From Bacteroidales bacterium UBA1219 (GTDB lineage Bacteria > Bacteroidota > Bacteroidia > Bacteroidales > P3), in NCBI GenBank assembly GCA_002309295.1, contig DBXF01000054.1, forward strand, positions 1 through 30,526: a stretch of DNA of 30,526 nt, given 5' to 3'. The position numbers were made by a program, and so were the translations under genes. Positions 1 to 6,763 of this stretch are shown here, piece after piece. The first letter of the stretch is position 1. Each line of letters starts with the position of its first letter. The notes beneath the pieces were generated by a model. The model was not told the DNA's origin, searched no databases, and saw nothing but the letters and a program-made list of their open reading frames with translations.

Positions 1-308
1 GTGGAGCGGGAGTTGGAGGCCGGCTTGCGCTGTTCGATGACGATGGCAATGGGCAGATTTTCGATGTCGCCCACGTGAGGCCGTCCGTATTTGGGCAGAT
101 ACTGTTGTGTGAAAGATGGAAAAGTGTCGTTGAGTTCACGGCGCGACTTGGCGGCGATGGTGTCCATCACAAGCGACGACTTGCCCGAGCCCGACACGCC
201 CGTAACCACGGTAATCTGCCGTTTGGGAATCCTTACGTTGATATGTTTGAGGTTGTTCTCGCTGGCATCGCGGATGATGATATAGTCGAAGTCGTGGGCG
301 TGTTCCAT
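1..308 (-). CDS. UvrA-like ABC-type ATPase, N-terminal fragment (runs off the left edge)
   Basis: Reading the minus strand from the ATG at 306-308 gives 102 codons open to the window edge. The product begins MEHAHDFDYIIIRDASENN and carries a Walker A motif of UvrA type (GVSGSGKSS, about residues 40-48). It is followed by a segment ending IVIEQRKPASNSRST, which matches the region after the first Walker A in UvrA and its paralogs (the NSRST element). UvrA proteins are tandem ABC ATPases that scan DNA for damage in nucleotide excision repair; shorter paralogs occur in resistance or unknown roles. The N-terminus fits a UvrA paralog as well as true UvrA, and only the first tenth or so is visible, so I assign no symbol. 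The gene is divergent from the lipoprotein gene at 678 and has GC-rich codon use, like the housekeeping genes here and unlike the AT-rich block next to it. Confidence 0.8.
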   Translation of the reverse strand, partial: MEHAHDFDYIIIRDASENNLKHINVRIPKRQITVVTGVSGSGKSSLVMDTIAAKSRRELNDTFPSFTQQYLPKYGRPHVGDIENLPIAIVIEQRKPASNSRS

Positions 309-511
309 AACGTAATGTCGTTGGTTTATTAAGACTTTCGTAAACGTAGATACACCTGCTTTTATTGTGCAAAAAGCCTTTAATAGTTGAAAATTGAAAG
401 TTGAAAGTTGAAATACATTTACAGTTCACTTCTTAATTTCTTAACTACTTAGTTCCTTAACTCCTTAACAAATCTACCATACCATTGACCTCAGACCTTA
501 GACCTAATTAT

Positions 512-650
512 CACTTTTTCAGTACTATGTGCAAAAATATCACATAAATGCACAAAAAAAACGCACAACAACGTGGCTTTTTCCGTGAAAAATCGTATCT
601 TTGCAAATTATTTCGCATAAAAAATTATTTACTTTTTTTTAAGAAAATAA
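512..650 (+). repeat. Promoter repeat copy 1 (matches 1995-2130)
   Basis: About 130 bases, starting CACTTTTTCAGTACTAT, match 1995-2130 with only scattered substitutions and short indels. The match covers the stretch upstream of the -7 box, the box itself and the early leader. The downstream signal-peptide codons are also similar, so the duplicated unit is promoter plus leader plus export signal. A shorter third piece of the same repeat is at 5783-5810. Confidence 0.8.
596..603 (+). promoter_or_regulatory. Bacteroidota -7 box (TATCTTTG) for the lipoprotein gene at 678
   Basis: TATCTTTG matches the Bacteroidota -7 consensus TAnnTTTG exactly. No clear TTTG lies 20 bases upstream, so the -33 element is weak. 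The predicted transcript would have a leader of about 70 A/T-rich bases. The same box in the same context occurs at 2079-2086. Confidence 0.6.
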
Positions 651-677
651 CATATTTATAGTAAAAAACATAATAAA

Positions 678-1199
678 ATGAAAAAGATAATGCTTTATAA
701 AGTATTACCGCTGGTTGCGGTGTCTTTGATTGGAATGGTGATAGCCACATCCTGTGAAAAGGAAAAAAACAATGAAATTGCAGAGCCAATTATATTGCCT
801 GAACGGAATGTTGAAAAATGGGTATGCTCGGATAGCAGTTGGTTTGGTAGATATACTATATATTTGGACATTTATCCTGATGATAGTTTGATGTACACTT
901 ATTATGGTTATATGGATTCAAACATAGGACAAAATGCTACTCGAAAGTATTTTTTTATGGATAACTATTGGTATAAATACCATTATGACACAACTTATTA
1001 TTTCCCAGGGGAAGGGAACAATACTATGTTTATTGATGCACTTTGGGAACAAGGTGGTTCTGATACAACAACACGCATATGGGAATTGTTTTCTGTTAAT
1101 TATCTTGATGATAGTATAATGTATATGGCATACCATAGACATAATACTGATTTAACAACCGTATATAACTATTATTTTAAACCATTTAATAATGATTAA
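678..1199 (+). CDS. Putative lipoprotein of unknown function
   Basis: The 173-residue product starts with a lipoprotein signal peptide: MKKI, a hydrophobic stretch, then the lipobox IATSC with the acylated cysteine at residue 26, followed by acidic and lysine residues. It should be exported and lipid-anchored. The mature part is rich in Tyr, Asp and Asn, with no family I recognise. Codon use is strongly AT-rich, unlike the rnf genes. The signal peptide and promoter are near-copies of those of the lipoprotein at 2168 (both place Cys at 26), but I see no convincing similarity between the mature parts. A broken secreted-protein start lies downstream at 1314, mirroring the lipoprotein-peptidase pair at 2168-5772. 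The start is the only ATG that gives a signal peptide. Confidence 0.75.
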   Translation: MKKIMLYKVLPLVAVSLIGMVIATSCEKEKNNEIAEPIILPERNVEKWVCSDSSWFGRYTIYLDIYPDDSLMYTYYGYMDSNIGQNATRKYFFMDNYWYKYHYDTTYYFPGEGNNTMFIDALWEQGGSDTTTRIWELFSVNYLDDSIMYMAYHRHNTDLTTVYNYYFKPFNND

Positions 1200-1313
1200 A
1201 AAACAAAGGATAATAACTAAAAGAGGTGTCTTGCTTATAATCAGATGAGTAAATCCATATTTCGTTTTGCATTAATTTTTTACAGTTACTTAACCAACAT
1301 TAATGATTTTATA

Positions 1314-1540
1314 ATGAAAAAATATTTATAATTTTCACATTTTTATTCGGAGTTATATCCTTGTTTTCCCAAGAAGTATCAATTTATACAACAAATGGAA
1401 ATAGTTATATTTTAAATAAACAAGAAAACACATTACTCGTTGCGGCGGTTTTCTATAATCCGTCGCAATTTATTATTGGGATTTGCAATCCCTTTGCACA
1501 TTCCACATCCAGCAAACAATTCCGTAGAGATTTTTCGTGA
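1314..1540 (+). pseudogene. Remnant of a secreted-protein gene (frameshifted N-terminus)
   Basis: ATG at 1314 begins MKKYL and hits a stop at 1329-1331. A frame shifted by one base, open from 1325 to 1540, continues as IIFTFLFGVISLFSQ, a typical signal peptide ending in S-Q. Restoring one base yields a secreted protein whose first mature residues (EVSIYTTNGNSYILN) have the same length and pattern as the start of the S8 peptidase at 2689 (SQNNSYYWFHGVQYYLN). Coding-like sequence seems to end near 1440, where repeat sequence with hairpins takes over. It therefore looks like the decayed start of a peptidase-type gene paired with the lipoprotein at 678. The relation rests on a short stretch read by eye. 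Confidence 0.5.
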
Positions 1541-1994
1541 AACGTCTCTACAACCAATTCTACAACCATCCATAATCAATATTTTGCCCTTACAGGGCGT
1601 TGTTCGGTGTTGTTTCCATTCCCGTGGCGTTGCCACGGTTTGACAGATCGTTGGCCTTTCAGGCCGAGGTCGCCACGCAGTGGCAAAAACAACCAGCCAC
1701 GGGCAACGCCCATGGCATTATGACATACGCATCGCAGCGCCCAGAAGGGGCAAAAGCATTGCGGTTATCCGCGTTCCGAGTTCCCCTCGCAGGCTGAGCC
1801 CGTCGAAGCCACCGCCCCATCAAACCCTAACCGCGCCAGCCAATTCCGAGTTCCGAAATCCGAGTTCCCCTCGCTGGCTGAACCCGTCGAAGCCACCGCC
1901 CCCATCAAACCCTAACCGCGCCAGCCAATTCCGAGTTCCGAGTTCCGAGTTCCGACTTCCCCTCGGTGGCTGAGCTTGTCGAAGCCACAACTCC
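1441..1994. repeat. Array of intergenic palindromes and tandem repeats
   Basis: No credible gene lies here; the open frames are low-complexity Pro/Ser/Arg translations of repeats. The hairpins are GTAGAGA (1524-1530) with TCTCTAC (1545-1551), CCGTGGC (1622-1628) with GCCACGG (1632-1638), GGCCT/AGGCC just after it, and GCCAC/GTGGC near 1670-1685. From 1781 to 1990 a GC-rich unit starting TTCCCCTCG recurs at 1781, 1865 and 1957, giving periods of 84 and 92 bases. Each unit carries a 'gctgagc-cgtcgaagcc'-like word, and the units are joined by runs of the 7-base word CCGAGTT. The unit structure resembles REP-like intergenic repeats rather than CRISPR. Confidence 0.7.
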
Positions 1995-2130
1995 CACTTT
2001 TTCAGTACTATATGCAAAAATAACACATAAATGTGCAAAAAATCGCACAAAAAAGTGGCTTTTTCCGTGAAAAAATCGTATCTTTGCAAATTATTTTCGC
2101 ATTAAAATAATTTACTGTTTTTTATTGTAA
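1995..2130 (+). repeat. Promoter repeat copy 2 (matches 512-650; its 3' part recurs exactly at 5783-5810)
   Basis: This copy matches 512-650 through the upstream region, the -7 box and the early leader. Bases 2083-2110, starting at the TTTG of the -7 box, are identical over 28 bases to 5783-5810 just before rnfB. It is the functional promoter context of the lipoprotein at 2168. Confidence 0.8.
2079..2086 (+). promoter_or_regulatory. Bacteroidota -7 box (TATCTTTG) for the lipoprotein-peptidase pair
   Basis: This is an exact match to TAnnTTTG. At the -33 position, 20 bases upstream, there is GTGG (2055-2058), a poor match to TTTG. The predicted leader is about 75 bases. The box probably drives both 2168-2680 and 2689-5772, which are separated by 8 bases. 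Confidence 0.6.
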
Positions 2131-2167
2131 TGATAACATATTGATAATAATTTAAAAACAAAATATA

Positions 2168-2680
2168 ATGAAAAAGATAATAGATTTTAAAGTCTTGCAG
2201 CTGTTAGCTTTGACTTTGTTGGTAGTGGCCTTGGCTACGTCCTGCGAAGATGAACCTATAAATAACTACACCGAAAATACTTTGACAACTGATGACACTT
2301 TCCAGAATTCAGATTCTTTATTGTATAAAGAGGTTGACTCACTTTTGATGAGACAATTGGATACAAATTTTTATCAAAATGTTTTGACAAAGGACTCCCT
2401 TTACATTATTAACACTTTGTCTGAATACAACAGGCTGTTCCCGTTATGCACATTGTCTGATTTTGATATTACAAGAAACACATTGTTCGCAATTAGGGGT
2501 ATCGAGCCATATTGCATCATTGACAAATCTATGTACATTAGAGATTCGACAACGGGATACGATTTTATATTTGATGTAGAAATAGGGGATTGTACAACAC
2601 CAGGAAGTTGGTTGTTTCTGTTCTATACCAACAGAAAAATATATGCTAATCAAGTATACACAGTTGTAGTTAATAGATAA
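2168..2680 (+). CDS. Putative lipoprotein, possible partner of the downstream peptidase
   Basis: The 170-residue product has a lipoprotein signal peptide (MKKI, hydrophobic core, lipobox LATSC, Cys26) followed by EDEP. Residues from about 77 on (SLYIINTLSEYNRLFP, then LSDFDITRNTLFAI) show a 'residue-stretch, eeY..LF, DF...tLfai' pattern. This is reminiscent of small Bacteroidota lipoproteins with a PrcB-like fold, but that is an impression only. The gene ends 8 bases before the S8 peptidase gene, so the two are almost certainly one transcript, and a role as chaperone, inhibitor or surface partner of the peptidase is an inference. Codon use is AT-rich. The promoter and signal peptide are near-copies of those of the lipoprotein at 678. 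Confidence 0.75.
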   Translation: MKKIIDFKVLQLLALTLLVVALATSCEDEPINNYTENTLTTDDTFQNSDSLLYKEVDSLLMRQLDTNFYQNVLTKDSLYIINTLSEYNRLFPLCTLSDFDITRNTLFAIRGIEPYCIIDKSMYIRDSTTGYDFIFDVEIGDCTTPGSWLFLFYTNRKIYANQVYTVVVNR

Positions 2681-2688
2681 TCAGAGAG

Positions 2689-5600
2689 ATGAAAAGAATA
2701 TTATTTTTAATTGGTTTGGCCTTTTTTACAAAGATTTGTGTTTCTCAGAACAACTCATATTATTGGTTTCATGGTGTACAGTACTATTTGAACGAACGTT
2801 CTGACAAGTATTACATATTGGTTAAAGATATTGATACAACACAAATAAAATATTATTTACAATCCAAATCATATGAATTTGATTGTTTTCAAGAGTTTAC
2901 CAATATTTGGAGTGCAGATTTAAGCGGTGTTAATTACTATTGGACGTTTGTTAGATGCAGCAACTTTGACACTGCCGGATTTGGCAAAATGTTAGAGTAT
3001 TTTTCCCCCGAATTTTCCGAGACTATTTCAGGGAGTTCTGCTAACATTTCTAATTTGTTCCATGTCAAATTACGCTCACCATCGGATACTGTAGCTTTAA
3101 AACAAATGGCTAATAGTAATGGCGTTTTGATTATGGGGCGTAACAAGTATATGCCTCTATGGTATACCTTATATTGCAATAAGAATTCCACTCTAAGGTC
3201 ATTAGCAATGGCTAATTATTTCTATGAAACAGGCATTTATTCGGCTGTGGAACCAGATTTTATGGGAGATAACGACTTGAATTGTGTTTCGGATTTGTAT
3301 TTTTCTGATCAATGGGGTTTGAAAAATACTGGTCAATATGGTGGCTTGTCGGGAATAGATATTAAATATTGCGATGTGCAAAGTATAACAAACGGTAATA
3401 GTAATGTGATTGTTGCAATATTGGATCAGGGAATAGAGCGAGAACATCCTGATTTAACAAACATTTATTCTATTAGTTATGACTCTGAAAGAGATGTGAA
3501 TCATGATCAATCTTGGGGACACCATGGGACAGCATGTGCAGGTATTATAGGAGCAGAAGCGAATAATGGAATAGGTGTGGCTGGTATCGCTCCCCAATGC
3601 CCATTAATGTCTATATCAAACAAGCTGAGCCATAGTGTTGGAAGTGTGGAAAAACGCGCTAATGGCATAAATTTTGCATGGAAGAACGGAGCGTCAGTTA
3701 TTAGCAATTCATGGAAATCTGATGTTTCGGAGATGTTGGAAGAGGCTATTGACAGTGCAATAACTTTTGGTCGGAATGGAAAAGGTACAGTTGTGGTTTT
3801 TTCATCCGGTAATAATAATACTTCTTCAGTTATTTACCCAGCTTGTTTAAATAGTGTGATATCTGTGGGTGCAATTAGCCCATGTGGTGAACGCAAATCA
3901 GAGGAATCTTGTGATCAAGATGATTCATGGGGTAGTAATTACGGTTCAAGATTGGACATTATGGCACCAGGAGTATTAATATCTACTACAGATGCATTAT
4001 ATGAATCGGGATATAATAATCTTGACCCCATATCTAATCCTATTGTGACGCAAGATTATTCCGACATAGCCTACACAAGACTTTTTTGTGGAACATCTGC
4101 TGCCGCTCCCCATGTGGCAGCAGTGGCAGCTTTAATGCTATCCGTTAATCCGAACCTTACACAACAACAAGTCCGAGATATTTTAGAAAGAACTGCACAA
4201 AAAGTGCGAACAGACAAATATTATTACAAAGATACAATTGGAAGGCCTAATGGAAAATGGAACAATCAAATGGGATATGGATTGTTGGATGCTTATGAAG
4301 CCGTAAGAAATTCTTTGTATGATTTATACACAAAGGACTATGTAGCAGATGACGGTTTAGAGCCGAGTGATATTAATCATTATTTATATAATAGCCCTGA
4401 TATTTGGGTGCGGAACAACAAAGATGCTGGTATCACAAACCAATATGCGGTTGTAAACGACACCAATTATGTCTACGTGCGTGTCCATAATAGAGGTTTT
4501 GTTGCCTCAAGTAATGATAGTGTTCAGTTATACACAAAGCATTATGTGATAAATCCACATATTCCAAATTTGGATTTTTCATTCTGGCGTAATTATTGGA
4601 GAAAAATAGCGACGGCTCCAATACCTTCAATTCCTGCCGGCGACAGTATTATCATTTGCATTCCTGTATATTTCGATGGATTGATGAATCGCCACATGAT
4701 TCTTTCTCGAATAGTGTCGGCAATCGATACTATGCATACACAAGAAACTACTAGTACGGATTTTAATGTTAGATATAATAATAACATATCCATTAAAAAT
4801 TTAACAGCCGCTCGTTTTTATACGACTAACTATACACATGGTCTTTATGTGCCACAAATAATGGCGGTTAGCAGTGAATTGTCAAGCAATCCATTCCGGC
4901 TACAGATTGGCATAATTGGTGAGGAGTCTGGTGCGAACATACTAGATGAAGCAGAGGTAACATTGATTTTGGGCGAAAATCTTGCATCCTATTGGCAAAA
5001 CAATAATGTACTGCCGTCTGGCCTAAAACAAATGTCAGACAATACATACCTTGTTGAAAACGAAAATGTGTTATTGGATAATTTTGCAGTCCCTGAAGGA
5101 TATGAAGCTGACCTCTCTATGAAATACAATTTCCTTACAAGAAAAGATTCTCCTAATAATACTTACTCTAACACACTCTTAAAATACATTATCCTTGACG
5201 ATACCGAATATGAATTAGTCGGTGGCCTCACTATCCAAATTGAAAAACCCGAACGTGCCGCAACAGATATGTTCATAGCCAACGCTGGCAACGACACAGC
5301 CGTACTGCTTAACACCACTGCCACGCTCCACGCCACACAAATAAACGAGAACGCTACCTACCGCTGGTACGACAAACAGCGCAACTTCCAATACGAAGGT
5401 GTGAATTATTCCGTTGTTCCCTCGCAGACAAGCGAATACATTCTCGAAGTTACCGCCGAAAGCGACGGCTATCGCGATTTGGACACTGTGAAAGTGAACG
5501 TGGTGCCGGGCTGCATACGCTCAATAAGCCCCAATCCTGTTGAGGGTAACTGGATTACAGTAAGTTATGAGTATACCACCACTGTTACCTCGGCACATCT

Positions 5601-5772
5601 TTATATTTATAATACAGGAACTACAACACTTGTCGGCAACTACGATTTAACCAACCTTGGCAATGTGTCTAGTTTGGATATAGAAGTAACCAACTACCCT
5701 ACAGGGAGCTACACAGTGGTACTTGTGTGCGACAACGCCGTTTGCCACAGTAAAGTGCTTATAAGACAATGA
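2689..5772 (+). CDS. Secreted S8 (subtilisin-like) serine peptidase with type IX sorting domain (type A)
   Basis: The 1027-residue product has a signal peptide (MKRILFLIGLAFFTKICVS, cleavage near residue 20) and a propeptide-like region to about 195 (ending AVEPDF). The subtilase domain runs over about 210-535 and has a complete triad: Asp246 in VAILDQG, His279 in GHHGTACAG, Ser470 in GTSAAAPHVAA. The oxyanion Asn375 is in SSGNNN. Beta-sandwich and Ig-like regions follow, the last about 865-940 (TYRWYDKQ, YILEVTAESDG). A type A sorting domain closes the protein (ISPNPVEGNW ... YPTGSYTVVLV ... KVLIRQ). It should cross the outer membrane by type IX secretion and act at or outside the surface; substrates are unknown. 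It follows the lipoprotein at 2168 by 8 bases. The catalytic part is AT-rich, while bases from about 5230 to 5560 are clearly GC-richer, suggesting a mosaic origin. Confidence 0.92.
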   Translation: MKRILFLIGLAFFTKICVSQNNSYYWFHGVQYYLNERSDKYYILVKDIDTTQIKYYLQSKSYEFDCFQEFTNIWSADLSGVNYYWTFVRCSNFDTAGFGKMLEYFSPEFSETISGSSANISNLFHVKLRSPSDTVALKQMANSNGVLIMGRNKYMPLWYTLYCNKNSTLRSLAMANYFYETGIYSAVEPDFMGDNDLNCVSDLYFSDQWGLKNTGQYGGLSGIDIKYCDVQSITNGNSNVIVAILDQGIEREHPDLTNIYSISYDSERDVNHDQSWGHHGTACAGIIGAEANNGIGVAGIAPQCPLMSISNKLSHSVGSVEKRANGINFAWKNGASVISNSWKSDVSEMLEEAIDSAITFGRNGKGTVVVFSSGNNNTSSVIYPACLNSVISVGAISPCGERKSEESCDQDDSWGSNYGSRLDIMAPGVLISTTDALYESGYNNLDPISNPIVTQDYSDIAYTRLFCGTSAAAPHVAAVAALMLSVNPNLTQQQVRDILERTAQKVRTDKYYYKDTIGRPNGKWNNQMGYGLLDAYEAVRNSLYDLYTKDYVADDGLEPSDINHYLYNSPDIWVRNNKDAGITNQYAVVNDTNYVYVRVHNRGFVASSNDSVQLYTKHYVINPHIPNLDFSFWRNYWRKIATAPIPSIPAGDSIIICIPVYFDGLMNRHMILSRIVSAIDTMHTQETTSTDFNVRYNNNISIKNLTAARFYTTNYTHGLYVPQIMAVSSELSSNPFRLQIGIIGEESGANILDEAEVTLILGENLASYWQNNNVLPSGLKQMSDNTYLVENENVLLDNFAVPEGYEADLSMKYNFLTRKDSPNNTYSNTLLKYIILDDTEYELVGGLTIQIEKPERAATDMFIANAGNDTAVLLNTTATLHATQINENATYRWYDKQRNFQYEGVNYSVVPSQTSEYILEVTAESDGYRDLDTVKVNVVPGCIRSISPNPVEGNWITVSYEYTTTVTSAHLYIYNTGTTTLVGNYDLTNLGNVSSLDIEVTNYPTGSYTVVLVCDNAVCHSKVLIRQ

Positions 5773-5782
5773 TAATAAATGA

Positions 5783-5810
5783 TTTGCAAATTATTTTCGC
5801 ATTAAAATAA
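5783..5810 (+). repeat. 28-base exact direct repeat of 2083-2110, upstream of rnfB
   Basis: Bases 5783-5810 equal 2083-2110 without a mismatch. The repeat begins at the TTTG end of the -7 box, so the upstream half of the promoter (TATC) is not present here: the preceding bases are ATGA. It starts 10 bases after the stop of the peptidase gene and ends 12 bases before the rnfB start. The two copies flank the lipoprotein-peptidase module. Confidence 0.9.
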
Positions 5811-5822
5811 CAGGAGAAAAAC

Positions 5823-6758
5823 ATGAGTAATTTTATTGTTGCAGCAATTGTGGTGCTTGGTGCGGTAGGACTCATTTTCGCAGTCGTGCTGTACTTTGTG
5901 GCACAAAAATTCAAAGTTATTGAAGACCCCAAAATCGATGAGATTGCCGAGGTGCTTCCCGGAGCCAACTGCGGCGGATGCGGAAAAGCCGGATGCCGCG
6001 CTTTGGCCGAAGCCTTTGTAAAACAGGGCGATATGGAAGGCCTGCGCTGTCCCGCCGGCGGCGATGCCGTGGCAGAGAAAGTGGCCGCCATCCTTGGCAT
6101 AGAGGCCTCCAAGGCCGAACCTCAGGTGGCCGTGATACGCTGTGCCGCCGGTTGTGCCAACAACCCGCCGAAATCGTCGTTCCAAGGCATGAAAAGCTGC
6201 GCCTTTGCCAACAGCGTGTATGTGGGCACCAACGGATGTGCCTACGGCTGTCTGGGCCTGGGCGACTGCTACAATGTGTGCCAGTTCGGAGCCATCACCC
6301 TCGACCCCACGACGGGCTACCCCACCATCGACGAGGAGAAATGCGTCGGCTGCGGAGCCTGCGCCAAAGCCTGCCCGCGTATGGTTATCGAGCTGCGTAA
6401 CAAAGGTCCCAAAAACCGCCGCATGTACGTGTCGTGCCTGAACAAGGAGAAAGGTGCCGCCGCGCGTAAGACCTGCACCAACGCCTGCATAGGCTGCGGA
6501 AAATGTGCCAAGGTATGTCCCTTCGAGGCCATCACCGTGGAAAACAACGTGGCTTACATCGACTACACCAAATGCAAGCTGTGTCGCAAATGCGAGGCTG
6601 AATGCCCCACAGGAGCCATCGTTTCGGTGAATTTCCCGCCAAGGAAACCCGCCGCCGAAGCACCTGCCAAGCCTGCCGAACAGCCTGCTCCCGCCGCCGC
6701 CCCCAAACTGGACGAAAGCACCGTAATTAACAACGAAAACACCACTAATAACGCATAA
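5823..6758 (+). CDS. rnfB: RnfB, ferredoxin-type subunit of the RNF complex
   Basis: The 311-residue iron-sulfur subunit receives electrons from reduced ferredoxin and passes them to the other RNF subunits. It has an N-terminal membrane anchor (about residues 4-26), then the typical RnfB 4Fe-4S domain with Cys50, Cys53, Cys58 and Cys76 (GANCGGCGKAGC ... RCPAGG). A Cys-rich middle region follows (CAYGCLGLGDCYNVC), then several ferredoxin clusters (CVGCGACAKACP, CIGCGKCAKVCP, CKLCRKCEAECP). The tail is Pro/Ala-rich and low in complexity. A good ribosome site (CAGGAG at 5811-5816) precedes the ATG. It heads the rnf operon, with rnfC starting 5 bases after its stop. A 28-base piece of the lipoprotein promoter sits directly upstream, but I see no complete promoter of its own. 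Confidence 0.95.
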   Translation: MSNFIVAAIVVLGAVGLIFAVVLYFVAQKFKVIEDPKIDEIAEVLPGANCGGCGKAGCRALAEAFVKQGDMEGLRCPAGGDAVAEKVAAILGIEASKAEPQVAVIRCAAGCANNPPKSSFQGMKSCAFANSVYVGTNGCAYGCLGLGDCYNVCQFGAITLDPTTGYPTIDEEKCVGCGACAKACPRMVIELRNKGPKNRRMYVSCLNKEKGAAARKTCTNACIGCGKCAKVCPFEAITVENNVAYIDYTKCKLCRKCEAECPTGAIVSVNFPPRKPAAEAPAKPAEQPAPAAAPKLDESTVINNENTTNNA

Positions 6759-6763
6759 ATAAT

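Larger units (their letters stand above)
309..677. other. Intergenic region with simple A/T-rich word repeats and a duplicated promoter cassette
   Basis: No gene is supported in these 369 bases. Positions 385-412 repeat the word TTGAAAGT several times; the reverse complement of the same run appears at about 12840-12865. Positions 430-475 hold repeats of CTTAACT-like words, and 480-508 hold GACCT words. Such strings look like degenerate intergenic filler. From about 512 onward the sequence matches 1995-2120 and contains the promoter of the downstream lipoprotein gene. Confidence 0.6.

Noticed and set aside
1781..1990. CRISPR array
   Set aside because: Repeat units are tandem and contiguous, without unique spacers of constant length, and no cas genes are present.
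1440..2089. Several short open frames across the repeat array
   Set aside because: They translate tandem repeats and palindromes, overlap on both strands and lack start signals or families.
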